The notes below the pieces were generated by a model that was not told where the DNA came from, made no database searches, and saw only the letters and a program-made list of their open reading frames with translations. Below, piece by piece: positions 1 through 8,310 of a stretch of 35,166 nt of DNA (position 1 is its first letter; every line of letters begins with the position of its first letter). Both the position numbers and the translations under genes were made by a program. The DNA is taken from NCBI GenBank assembly GCA_905236055.1, contig CAJOOA010000009.1, positions 1-35,166 of the forward strand. The letters are read 5' to 3'. Source of the stretch: Candidatus Gastranaerophilales bacterium. Lineage in GTDB: Bacteria > Cyanobacteriota > Vampirovibrionia > Gastranaerophilales > Gastranaerophilaceae.

Positions 1-648
1 CATATCCATGGTTTTTTTCATCGTTTCGGGGTCATCTTTAATAAATTCCGCAAATTCTTTCATCTTATCGGAATAAGAAACTTTTCCATGCTCACATTCG
101 AAAAGATTTATGTATTTGTCGTTGCGTAAAATTTCAATAACTTGTTCAGGATAGTCTTTGCTCATTTCTAAAAACGGATAAATGAATCTGGCTGAAAGTC
201 CTTTATATAGACAATATTTCATTTCTTTCATTTCGTCAGGTATTTCATTTTGGGCGTGGTGAAGAGCTTCTATCTTGCTTAACGAATAATTGTCGTTTTC
301 TTCAATAAAATCATAATCATTATTATATATATCTATTACGTAATCCCAATCGCGAGGGAGTCTGTAATCATCAGACAAATTGGCATATTCCTTTAATCGG
401 TTCGCCATATCCATGGCTTTTTCAGGGGAAGTTTGGTACAACTTATTAATATATTTAAGCATTGTATTATCATAAACATTTTCAGTTCTGACTTTGCTGC
501 TGTTAAAAAAGGTCATATTTGCCAACTGACTTATTACTGGACTTATAGGTAACTCAACTTGATTCTTTAATTGTTTGGTTTGCAGTTTTCTGCTCAATCT
601 TCTTTGCTTTAGATTCCTAAAACATTCCGTTATTGCCATTACGTACAT
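1..648 (-). CDS. Hypothetical protein, truncated by window edge (N-terminal part MYVMAITECFRNLKQRRLSRKLQ...)
   Basis: Hand translation of the minus strand is open from ATG at 648 to position 1 with no stop; not in ORF track because it is truncated. No family recognised. Confidence 0.65.
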   Translation of the reverse strand, partial: MYVMAITECFRNLKQRRLSRKLQTKQLKNQVELPISPVISQLANMTFFNSSKVRTENVYDNTMLKYINKLYQTSPEKAMDMANRLKEYANLSDDYRLPRDWDYVIDIYNNDYDFIEENDNYSLSKIEALHHAQNEIPDEMKEMKYCLYKGLSARFIYPFLEMSKDYPEQVIEILRNDKYINLFECEHGKVSYSDKMKEFAEFIKDDPETMKKTMDM

Positions 649-717
649 GTGTTTCAATTCCTCTTAGGTTTAATATCTCCTTAATTTAAAAACACGTAAA
701 AAAATATTTTGCTAGTA

Positions 718-2181
718 TTAATGTTTTATTCGCCATAAATCTTTTTGGAACAAGACTAAGAATGGTATTAATTCCAAACGGCCGATATACATATCTGCAG
801 TTAAAACCAGTTTAGAAATTTCTTTTAACCCATCATAGCTTCCTAATGGACCTATAATATGTCCCAACCCCGGACCAATGTTTCCTACTGCACTTATAGT
901 GCCAGTTATTCCGACAAGTGTGTTTTCTTCGGCTACGGAAATTATCAACCCCGAAATTATTGAAATTGCTATGTAAAAGAATACAAACATCAAGGTCTGG
1001 TATAAAACCTCTTTGGGAACAGTATATTTCCCGATTTTGATATTAAATACTGCTTTTGGATGCAGAATCTTTGACATTTCGGTTTTCATTATCTTAAAAA
1101 TCAACATCCAGCGCATAATTTTTATACCGCCGCCGGCTGAACTTGCGCAGCTTCCTGCAAGCATCGCAACGAACAGAATTGCCTTTGATGTGTAGTCCCA
1201 TGAAGCAAAATCAACACTGCAAAAGCCGGATGTTGACATTACTGATGCGACTTGGAAAAACGCATGGGTAGTGCTTTCTGCAAAATCATAGTTCATATGT
1301 ATAAAAAGTGAACCGGCTAACAATAAACCTAATATTGCAAACAGTTCGAAATATATTTTAAATTCTTCGTTCTTAAACAGTATAAACGGGTTAAATTTTG
1401 ACCAAGCTCTAAATTGCAAATTATAGCTGGCCCCTGCAAAAAACATAAAGAACGCCAATATCCAAACTATAGTGTTTGAATATCCGATAAAGCTCTGTGA
1501 ATTTGGTGAAAAGCCGCCGCCTGAAACTGCCGAAAAAGCGTGGCATATTGATTCGAATAAATCCATTCCGTTGAATTTCAGCAATAAAACGGCTAATATT
1601 GTCATTCCAAAATAAACTTTCCAAAGTGATGATGCTGTATTTTTAATTCTCGGGGTAAACTTATCTTCTGTAGGCCCCGGTGCTTCTGCAAAGAATAGCT
1701 GTCTGCCTGCAACAGCAAATTGCGGCAATATTGCAATAAACAGGACAATTATGCCCATACCTCCCAGCCATTGTGTAAAAGAGCGCCAGAAGAATAATGA
1801 GTGCGGATAATCAAAGTGCGTTAAAATCGTTGCGCCTGTTGCTGTAATTCCTGATGTTGCCTCAAAAAATGCATTTGTTGGTGTGAATCCGAAAAACAGA
1901 TATGGTATTGTGGCAAATAATCCCGCAAATATCCAGCAAAAAGTTACAACACAAAGACCTTCGGATTTTTTTATATCATTAACCGTTTTTATTTCAGAAG
2001 TTCCTTTTACAGCAAATCTTAAAATTAAGGAGAGTAAAAAGGCGGAAAGTCCTGCAATTACAAACGGCATTATTGCCGATGTTTCGCCGTATATCAACGC
2101 AACTATAATCGGAATTAGCAGAACAATGCTAAAGTACATCATAGCCAATGAAAAGGTATATGCTAAATAACTTAATCTCAT
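718..2181 (-). CDS. trkH: Trk/Ktr-type potassium uptake transmembrane subunit (TrkH family)
   Basis: 487 aa polytopic protein with TrkH-like repeats (ATSGITATGATIL, SAVSGGGFSP, STSGFCSVDF, GNIGPGLG); directly follows trkA. Confidence 0.93.
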   Translation of the reverse strand: MRLSYLAYTFSLAMMYFSIVLLIPIIVALIYGETSAIMPFVIAGLSAFLLSLILRFAVKGTSEIKTVNDIKKSEGLCVVTFCWIFAGLFATIPYLFFGFTPTNAFFEATSGITATGATILTHFDYPHSLFFWRSFTQWLGGMGIIVLFIAILPQFAVAGRQLFFAEAPGPTEDKFTPRIKNTASSLWKVYFGMTILAVLLLKFNGMDLFESICHAFSAVSGGGFSPNSQSFIGYSNTIVWILAFFMFFAGASYNLQFRAWSKFNPFILFKNEEFKIYFELFAILGLLLAGSLFIHMNYDFAESTTHAFFQVASVMSTSGFCSVDFASWDYTSKAILFVAMLAGSCASSAGGGIKIMRWMLIFKIMKTEMSKILHPKAVFNIKIGKYTVPKEVLYQTLMFVFFYIAISIISGLIISVAEENTLVGITGTISAVGNIGPGLGHIIGPLGSYDGLKEISKLVLTADMYIGRLELIPFLVLFQKDLWRIKH

Positions 2182-3521
2182 TAATCCGCCTTAAAATAAT
2201 CCCTAATCGCAGGAGCATTTTCGCTTAACGTAAATATTATCAAATTATCCCCGCTCATTATTTGAGTGGCTCCGTTAGGAATTATTATCCTGTTTCTTCT
2301 TTGCACAATTCCTACAATACCTTTTTCCGGGAGTTTCAAGTCCATAATTTTTGTTGTTTTAAAATTATCCGGCATAAGTATAGTAAGAACTTCCCCCTTG
2401 CCTTGTTCGACAGTCGCAAGTATCCCTATGTTCGTCCCGCATAAGTTACTCTTAATCTCATTCAGAGCAGCTATTTGGGTTGAAATAGAAACGTCAACAC
2501 CAACTTTCTCAAATAATTCGGCATTTGTTATTTTTGAAACCCTTGAAACTACTCTGTTTACACCGAGTTGTTTTGCAAGCAGAGAACATAACAAGTTCTT
2601 TTCGTCATTATTCGTAACGCTTATAACAACATCCGAATCCGATATATTTTCTTCGTTAAGAAGCTCTAAATCGGTTCCGTCGCCGTTAATAATCAAGGTA
2701 TCTGATAGCTGCTCCGCCAAATGATTACATCTATCTTCATCGCGTTCTATAATTTTTGTTTTAAATTTCATCCCTTCAAGACTTTTTGCAAGCTTTAATC
2801 CGACATTTCCGCCGCCGATTATTGTAATATTTTTTACAAAATCTTTTTTATGGAAAAATTTGCCGGCCAAAACATCAAGAGAGTGTGCCAATCCCATAAA
2901 AATGACTTTATCGTCTTTTTGTAAGACAGTTTCACCATTGGGGATGAAAAGCACTTCTTCTCTGGTAATACCTACAATCAGGGTGTCTTTAGGGAAAGTG
3001 CAGTTTCTGATTTTTTGATTAACTAAAATTGAATCTTCTTCAATTCGGTATTCCAAAAGTCTCGCACGGCCGCCCGCAAAATTTTCAACATCTAGAGCTT
3101 TTGCGACAGTAATAATCCTGAATATTTCCTGAGTAAGAAGTTCTTCCGGCCAAATAACTATATCAATATAAAAGTCGCTGTTATAATCTGAATCTTTTGC
3201 AATTCCTAAAGAGGCCTTATATTCTTCATTTCGAACGAAACACATTGTGCATTCGTTTCCTAGTTTTTTTGCAGTTAAGCAAGCAACAATATTAAGTTCA
3301 TCCGAATTTGTGCAGGCAATAAATACATCTGCATCCTTTACTCCGGCTTGTTTTAAAATTTCAATATCGGAGCCGTTACCGTCAACAAAACTGATATCAT
3401 ATTTAGAAATAGCGTCAACTTTATTCTTCTCATTATCAATAACGGTAATATCATTATCTGTATAAAATTGCGAAGCAATCATTGCTCCGACTTTATTTGC
3501 ACCAAAAATAATTATCTTCAT
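2181..3521 (-). CDS. trkA: Trk system potassium transporter regulatory subunit TrkA
   Basis: Two tandem RCK/TrkA-N domains (MKIIIFGANKVGAMIAS; ITIIGGGNVGLKLA) each followed by TrkA-C-like regions; stop overlaps trkH start (TAATG). Confidence 0.94.
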   Translation of the reverse strand: MKIIIFGANKVGAMIASQFYTDNDITVIDNEKNKVDAISKYDISFVDGNGSDIEILKQAGVKDADVFIACTNSDELNIVACLTAKKLGNECTMCFVRNEEYKASLGIAKDSDYNSDFYIDIVIWPEELLTQEIFRIITVAKALDVENFAGGRARLLEYRIEEDSILVNQKIRNCTFPKDTLIVGITREEVLFIPNGETVLQKDDKVIFMGLAHSLDVLAGKFFHKKDFVKNITIIGGGNVGLKLAKSLEGMKFKTKIIERDEDRCNHLAEQLSDTLIINGDGTDLELLNEENISDSDVVISVTNNDEKNLLCSLLAKQLGVNRVVSRVSKITNAELFEKVGVDVSISTQIAALNEIKSNLCGTNIGILATVEQGKGEVLTILMPDNFKTTKIMDLKLPEKGIVGIVQRRNRIIIPNGATQIMSGDNLIIFTLSENAPAIRDYFKAD

Positions 3522-3614
3522 AGGTCTATTTTAACCTTAATGTCAAAACATGTAAAGATGAATACATATTGTTAATTTAATAAAATCTTAATAAAGCAGT
3601 TTTATATTTTATGC

Positions 3615-3620
3615 TAGAAT
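3615..3620 (+). promoter_or_regulatory. Candidate extended -10 (TGC-TAGAAT) for glmS
   Basis: TATGCTAGAAT about 40 nt upstream of the likely glmS start at 3659; -35 is weak. Confidence 0.35.
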
Positions 3621-3658
3621 TAATATATTATAAAAATCACATTAAAAGAGAGGTTGAT

Positions 3659-5503
3659 ATGTGCGGAATAGTTGGATATGTGGGAGAGAAATCTGCTCTG
3701 GATATATTGTTGGAAGGGCTTACCAATCTGGAATACAGAGGTTATGATTCTGCCGGAATTGCCGTTAATGTTGACGGTAAAGTTGAGCTTTACAAAGCGG
3801 AAGGTAAGCTTCAAAATCTTAAGGATTTAACATCAGAGCAAAGAGAACACATAATAAGGTCTAAAATAGGTATTGGACATATTCGTTGGGCTACACATGG
3901 GGCACCGACAACTATTAATGCGCACCCTCATTCCTGTAATTGCGGACGTGTTGCAGTTGTTCACAATGGTATTATTGAGAATTATAAAGAACTCCGCGCG
4001 AAATTGGAAAAGGAAGGTTGTGTTTTTCGTTCACAAACTGATACCGAAACTGTTGCACATCTTGTTGCTAAAAAATATGCCGAGACAAAAGATTTAACAG
4101 AAGCCGTAAGACTTGCAACAATGGAAATAGAAGGAGCTTATGCGCTTGCCGTTATTCATCAGGATGTTAAAAATACAATCGTAGCCACCAGAAGGAATGC
4201 TCCTCTGCTGGTTGGAATTGGGGAGGGTGAATTTTACATTGCATCAGATGTTCCGGCTATTATTCAATATACGAAAACGGCAATGTATTTGGACGATAAC
4301 CAAATTGTTACACTAACGCCTAAGACAATGAAGCTTATTGATATAAATAACAATGAGTTACCTCAAAAAATCGAAACTCTGCCTTGGGAACCGGTTGCTT
4401 TGAGCAAGATGGGGTATAAACATTTTATGCTTAAGGAAATTCATGAGCAACCAGATGTTGTTAGAAACGTTCTGGGTGGTAAATTAAGGACTATAGATGA
4501 AAATATTATTCTAAATGAAGTTACTTTAAACAAGGACTCTTTGAAACACTTAGGTCGGATTCAAATAGTTGCTTGCGGAACTTCATTACATGCTGCGATG
4601 GTTGGTAAATATATAATTGAAGAGTTGTGCGGTATAGCAGTCGATGTTGAACCATCAAGTGAATATATTTACAGAACAACTGTTGGGGATGAAAAAACTC
4701 TTGTAATAGGGGTTTCACAGTCAGGTGAAACGGCAGATACCATAACAGCGGTAAGACAAGCAAAGGCAAGGGGCTCACATATCCTGATTATTACGAATAG
4801 ACCTGATTCTACCATGGCACGTGAAGCAGGCAGTTTAGTCCCTGTAAATGCCGGTATTGAAGTGTCTGTAGCCGCTACAAAATCTTATATGGCACAAGTA
4901 ATTTCGTTTTATCTTTTAGCAATTTATATTGCCGAAATTAAACAATCAGCTTCAAAAGACGAGTTGCAGAAAATTAAGAGAGAATTGATTTTACTTCCTC
5001 AAAAACTTGAAAAAGTGCTTTCGCATAAAGAAGATGTTCAGTCATGTGCAAGAAAATTCTCAAATTCAAAGGACTTTATATTCATTGCAAGAGGAATAAA
5101 CTTCCCAACGGCATTGGAGGGTGCTTTGAAGCTTAAAGAAATAAGCTACATAAATGCAACCGGATACACAGCCGGTGAACTTAAACACGGCCCTATTGCT
5201 ATGTTGGATGAATCTATGCCTGTTCTTGCAATTCTTATGAAAGGTAAAGTATATGATAAAATACTTTCAAATGCGGAAGAGGCGAGAGCTAGAAATGCCA
5301 GAATGATTGCTCTTACTAACTCCGAAGATTCCAAACTAAATGAATTGTTTGAATCAATTATAAGAATTCCAGATGTTGATGAAACCCTGTCGCCGGTTTT
5401 GGCAATAGTGCCTTTGCAATTGCTGGCATATTATATTGCGGAATTTTTAGGCAAAGATGTTGATCAGCCGAGAAATCTTGCTAAGTCTGTTACGGTTGAG
5501 TAA
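3659..5503 (+). CDS. glmS: Glutamine--fructose-6-phosphate aminotransferase (isomerizing)
   Basis: MCGIVGYVGEKSALDILLEGLTNLEYRGYDSAG N-terminus with catalytic Cys2, two SIS domains, C-terminal DQPRNLAKSVTVE. The ORF track starts 16 codons early; MCGIVG begins at 3659 after an AGAGAGG ribosome-binding site. Confidence 0.97.
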   Translation: MCGIVGYVGEKSALDILLEGLTNLEYRGYDSAGIAVNVDGKVELYKAEGKLQNLKDLTSEQREHIIRSKIGIGHIRWATHGAPTTINAHPHSCNCGRVAVVHNGIIENYKELRAKLEKEGCVFRSQTDTETVAHLVAKKYAETKDLTEAVRLATMEIEGAYALAVIHQDVKNTIVATRRNAPLLVGIGEGEFYIASDVPAIIQYTKTAMYLDDNQIVTLTPKTMKLIDINNNELPQKIETLPWEPVALSKMGYKHFMLKEIHEQPDVVRNVLGGKLRTIDENIILNEVTLNKDSLKHLGRIQIVACGTSLHAAMVGKYIIEELCGIAVDVEPSSEYIYRTTVGDEKTLVIGVSQSGETADTITAVRQAKARGSHILIITNRPDSTMAREAGSLVPVNAGIEVSVAATKSYMAQVISFYLLAIYIAEIKQSASKDELQKIKRELILLPQKLEKVLSHKEDVQSCARKFSNSKDFIFIARGINFPTALEGALKLKEISYINATGYTAGELKHGPIAMLDESMPVLAILMKGKVYDKILSNAEEARARNARMIALTNSEDSKLNELFESIIRIPDVDETLSPVLAIVPLQLLAYYIAEFLGKDVDQPRNLAKSVTVE

Positions 5504-5529
5504 AGTAAAAATATTAATATTAAATACAA

Positions 5530-5557
5530 AAAGGGTGCACTTTAAAATGCACCTTTT
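5530..5557 (+). terminator. Rho-independent terminator of glmS
   Basis: AAAGGGTGCA-cttaaaa-type loop-TGCACCTTTT, a 10-bp stem with one G-U pair, followed by an AAATTTT tract. Confidence 0.7.
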
Positions 5558-5580
5558 AAATTTTGTTACTTGTATGAAGT

Positions 5581-5608
5581 AAAAAAAAGCTGATCTTTAA
5601 GATCAGCT
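5581..5608 (-). terminator. Rho-independent terminator of rplA
   Basis: Palindrome AGCTGATCTT-T-AAGATCAGCT at 5588-5608; on the minus strand it is followed by eight T (5581-5588 are A on plus), 8 nt after the rplA stop. Confidence 0.85.
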
Positions 5609-5615
5609 ATAAATA

Positions 5616-6341
5616 TCAACCAACAATTTCTTTAACTTCGGCTTGCAGGTTCTTTGAATCAACCTTTATTCCGGGACCCATTGTTGTTGTCAGATAAACT
5701 GACTTAACGTAAGTACCTTTAGCAGAAGATGGTTTTGCTCTCAAAACTGCATCTGCTAATGTTCCGAAGTTTTTAACCAAATCTTCGTGGTTAAATTGAA
5801 TTTTACCTATAGGACAGTGAATCATACCCTGCTTATCTGCTCTAAATTCAACTTTACCTGCTTTAGCATCCTTAACTGCTTTAGCTATATCAAGTGTAAC
5901 TGTACCTGTCTTCGGGTTTGGCATCAAACCTTTAGGACCAAGTACTCTACCTAATTTACCTAACATACCCATACAATCAGGCGTTGCAATTAATGTATCA
6001 AACTCGAACCAGCCGCCGGCTATTTTATCTATGATATCTTCAGTCCCGTAGAAATCAGCACCGGCTTCTTTTGCTTCGTTAACTTTAGGCCCTTTTGCGA
6101 TAACGCAAACTCTTACTTCCTTACCCAAGCCGGCTGGAAGTACGACAGTTGAACGAATTTGCTGATCTGCGTGTTTAACTTCAATACCTAATCTCATATG
6201 GCATTCTACTGTTTCGTTGAATTTTGAAACTTCTTTAGAAATTTCCTGCAATTTTGTTAACGCTTCTCTACCGCTTACAGGTTGTTCATATCCGGCAAGA
6301 AGTTCTTGTATTTTCTTTTGTTTTTTAGTTTCTTTAGACAT
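5616..6341 (-). CDS. rplA: 50S ribosomal protein L1
   Basis: Diagnostic L1 sequence ([26 protein letters not shown]) and position downstream of rplK. Confidence 0.97.
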   Translation of the reverse strand: MSKETKKQKKIQELLAGYEQPVSGREALTKLQEISKEVSKFNETVECHMRLGIEVKHADQQIRSTVVLPAGLGKEVRVCVIAKGPKVNEAKEAGADFYGTEDIIDKIAGGWFEFDTLIATPDCMGMLGKLGRVLGPKGLMPNPKTGTVTLDIAKAVKDAKAGKVEFRADKQGMIHCPIGKIQFNHEDLVKNFGTLADAVLRAKPSSAKGTYVKSVYLTTTMGPGIKVDSKNLQAEVKEIVG

Positions 6342-6356
6342 TTTTCTTTTCCTTTC

Positions 6357-6390
6357 ATGGTGTTAGCGGATTTCTTACAAATCCTTCCAT
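6357..6390 (-). promoter_or_regulatory. Candidate L1-binding mRNA element upstream of rplA
   Basis: Minus strand ATGG-AA-GGATTT-GTAAG-AAATCC-GCTAACA-CCAT, then GAAAGGA SD. Same architecture as 6888-6916, with covarying outer and inner stems. Confidence 0.6.
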
Positions 6391-6443
6391 TGTATTATGC
6401 TTTTGCTATTTGCGAGTGGCGGAATTTTGCCAGCTCCACTCAT

Positions 6444-6872
6444 TTACCCCTCTTTTACCGTTACGCCCATTGCTCTGCATGAACCTGCTATCATTTTAAC
6501 AGCAGCATCCATTGTAGTTGCATTTAAATCGTTCATTTTAATTTTAGCGATTTCTTCCAACTGGGCTCTTGTGATTTCAGCAACCTTAGTTTTGTTAGGA
6601 ACAGCTGAACCTTTTGGTATGTTTAAGGCCTTCTTGATCAAAACAGGTGCCGGAGGTGATTTGATAACAAAAGAGAAACTTCTGTCTTCGTATACATCAA
6701 TAATTACAGGGATAATGTAACCCGCTTGAGATTCTGTCTTAGCATTGAACTGCTTGCAGAAATCCATGATGTTTACACCGTGCTGACCTAATGCAGGACC
6801 AACCGGCGGTGACGGATTTGCCTTTCCTGCTTCAATCTGAAGCTTGATTTTTCCTACTACTTTTTTTGCCAT
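6444..6872 (-). CDS. rplK: 50S ribosomal protein L11
   Basis: 142 aa; [36 protein letters not shown] is diagnostic for L11. Confidence 0.97.
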   Translation of the reverse strand: MAKKVVGKIKLQIEAGKANPSPPVGPALGQHGVNIMDFCKQFNAKTESQAGYIIPVIIDVYEDRSFSFVIKSPPAPVLIKKALNIPKGSAVPNKTKVAEITRAQLEEIAKIKMNDLNATTMDAAVKMIAGSCRAMGVTVKEG

Positions 6873-6887
6873 TTTTTTTCTCCTTTC

Positions 6888-6916
6888 GTGGTACTAACGG
6901 GGGCATCCCCTTCCAC
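6888..6916 (-). promoter_or_regulatory. Candidate L1-binding mRNA element upstream of rplK
   Basis: Minus strand GTGG-AA-GGGG-ATG-CCCC-C-GTTAGTA-CCAC immediately before the GAAAGGAG SD of rplK. Confidence 0.62.
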
Positions 6917-6964
6917 ATCTTGCTAGTTGTTATATTTAACCTCGCTGCTCAGCCATTTGACTGC

Positions 6965-7576
6965 TTACAGCTTTTGTATCTGTTTGTATTCCAATTCAAC
7001 AGGTGTTTCACGACCAAAGATTGAAACCATTGCACGAAGTTTTGCCTTATCCGGATAAACTTCGGTAATATCTCCGACAAATTCCGCAAACGGGCCGGAA
7101 ATAATTCTAACTTTTTCACCAACTTTAATATCCATTTCAACTTTTTGAGTTTGAGTAGATGAGCGGTGAATGATTTTCTTGATTTCGCTTTCTTTTGCCG
7201 GAATCGGTTTTTTAGCGGAACCAACGAATTTTGTAACCCCTGCTGTATGTCTTACAACATACCAACTATCTTCATCCATAATCATTTCAACAAGAACATA
7301 GCCCGGGAAAATTTTTTCTTCTTTTTCTTGCTTTCTTCCGCCTTTTATTTGAGTTACGGTTTTTTGCGGAACTTCAACTCGGAAAATTTTATCCCCCATG
7401 TTCATATACTCGATACGTTTTTCAAGGTTGCTTTTAACTTTATTCTCATATCCTGAATAAGTATGAACTATGTACCAGCGTTTTTGGCTGTTTTTCTCGG
7501 ATGATTTTGCACTTTCTTCCGGAGTTTCTTCCGTCATTTCGTTACTTGTCAGATTTTCGTCTTTTTCACTCATCAT
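6965..7576 (-). CDS. nusG: Transcription termination/antitermination protein NusG
   Basis: NGN domain (KRWYIVHTYSGYENKVKSNLEKRI, FPGYVLVEMIMDEDSWYVVRHTAGVTKFVG) and KOW (GEKVRIISGPFAEFVGDI). Confidence 0.97.
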   Translation of the reverse strand: MMSEKDENLTSNEMTEETPEESAKSSEKNSQKRWYIVHTYSGYENKVKSNLEKRIEYMNMGDKIFRVEVPQKTVTQIKGGRKQEKEEKIFPGYVLVEMIMDEDSWYVVRHTAGVTKFVGSAKKPIPAKESEIKKIIHRSSTQTQKVEMDIKVGEKVRIISGPFAEFVGDITEVYPDKAKLRAMVSIFGRETPVELEYKQIQKL

Positions 7577-7602
7577 TCTTACCCTTTATGGTTAATTCGT
7601 AA

Positions 7603-7809
7603 CTAGATATGTGTATGCGGCAATATTGCATTGAATATTATATCCACGAGATAAATAAAAACAGTGAATACAAATACAATTGCTACAACAAAAAATGTTT
7701 CAACAACGACCTGGTTTTTTTCGGGCCAAGTTATTTTGCCCCATTCAGATCTAACGCCTTTAAAATATGTAATTATTGCATTTTTTGTGTTTTCGAAATT
7801 GTCGTTCAT
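7603..7809 (-). CDS. secE: Preprotein translocase subunit SecE
   Basis: 68 aa, single C-terminal TM, motif GVRSEWGKITWPEKNQVV, directly upstream of nusG. Confidence 0.93.
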   Translation of the reverse strand: MNDNFENTKNAIITYFKGVRSEWGKITWPEKNQVVVETFFVVAIVFVFTVFIYLVDIIFNAILPHTHI

Positions 7810-7836
7810 CTATAGTTACCTAAGTTGTTTACAAAT

Positions 7837-7909
7837 CGCGCCCTGAAGGACTTGAACCCTCGACATCCGGTTTTGGAGACCGACGTTCTACCAACTGAAC
7901 TAAGGACGC
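7837..7909 (-). tRNA. tRNA-Trp (CCA)
   Basis: Minus strand GCGTCCTTAGTTCAGTTGGTAGAACGTCGGTCTCCAAAACCGGATGTCGAGGGTTCAAGTCCTTCAGGGCGCG; 7-bp acceptor stem, TTCAAGT T-loop, anticodon CCA in loop CTCCAAA; 3' CCA not encoded. Confidence 0.97.
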
Positions 7910-7965
7910 AGGCGGGATAAAATCCCGTTTATTCCCTATCATCTACACTTTACCGGAAAATTCGG

Positions 7966-8133
7966 CTACTTAGTTTCCTTGTGAGTTGTGTGATGCTTAC
8001 AAGTTGGGCAGTATTTAGAAAGTTCCATTCTGTCCTTTGTATTCTTTTTGTTTTTAACTGTTGTGTAGTTTCTTTCTTTGCAATCTTCACATGCGAGAAC
8101 TACCATTCTGTCGTTTTTTCCTTTGATACCCAT
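7966..8133 (-). CDS. rpmG: 50S ribosomal protein L33
   Basis: Hand translation [55 protein letters not shown] (55 aa, two CxxC pairs); canonical rpmG-trnW-secE-nusG order. Too short for the ORF track. Confidence 0.95.
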   Translation of the reverse strand: MGIKGKNDRMVVLACEDCKERNYTTVKNKKNTKDRMELSKYCPTCKHHTTHKETK

Positions 8134-8175
8134 TGTTTCTATCCTTTATGTGCTTTAAATTATTAACTTCTTAAA

Positions 8176-8200
8176 AAGAATGTGATTTTCTCACATTCTT
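8176..8200 (-). terminator. Terminator-like hairpin in the rpmG operon 5' leader
   Basis: AAGAATGTGA-TTTTC-TCACATTCTT, perfect 10-bp stem; on the minus strand followed by TTTTTAAG. Lies between candidate promoter and rpmG. Confidence 0.6.
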
Positions 8201-8221
8201 CTTAATTCGGCGTATGGTAAA

Positions 8222-8250
8222 ATATTAGAATAAACAAAATTAAAATGCAA
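8222..8250 (-). promoter_or_regulatory. Candidate promoter for rpmG-trnW-secE-nusG-rplKA
   Basis: Minus strand TTGCAT - 17 bp - TAATAT. Confidence 0.5.
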
Positions 8251-8310
8251 ATATATTATGAAGTTTTTTAAATATTCGTGATATAATACATTGACGGAAG
8301 AGGAGTTGTA

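Noticed and set aside
2266-2724. 152-aa plus-strand ORF inside trkA
   Set aside because: Antisense shadow of a well-conserved gene.
3522-3658. Possible glmS ribozyme upstream of glmS
   Set aside because: Only about 137 nt of AT-rich sequence; no recognisable GlcN6P ribozyme core or pseudoknot, and a promoter-like -10 lies only ~40 nt before the start.
6949-7224. 91-aa minus-strand ORF overlapping nusG
   Set aside because: Out-of-frame overlap with nusG, K/R/L-rich shadow frame with no support.
7913-7928. CGGGAT-AAA-ATCCCG hairpin between rpmG and tRNA-Trp as a terminator
   Set aside because: No U-run on either strand; more likely a tRNA processing context or chance.
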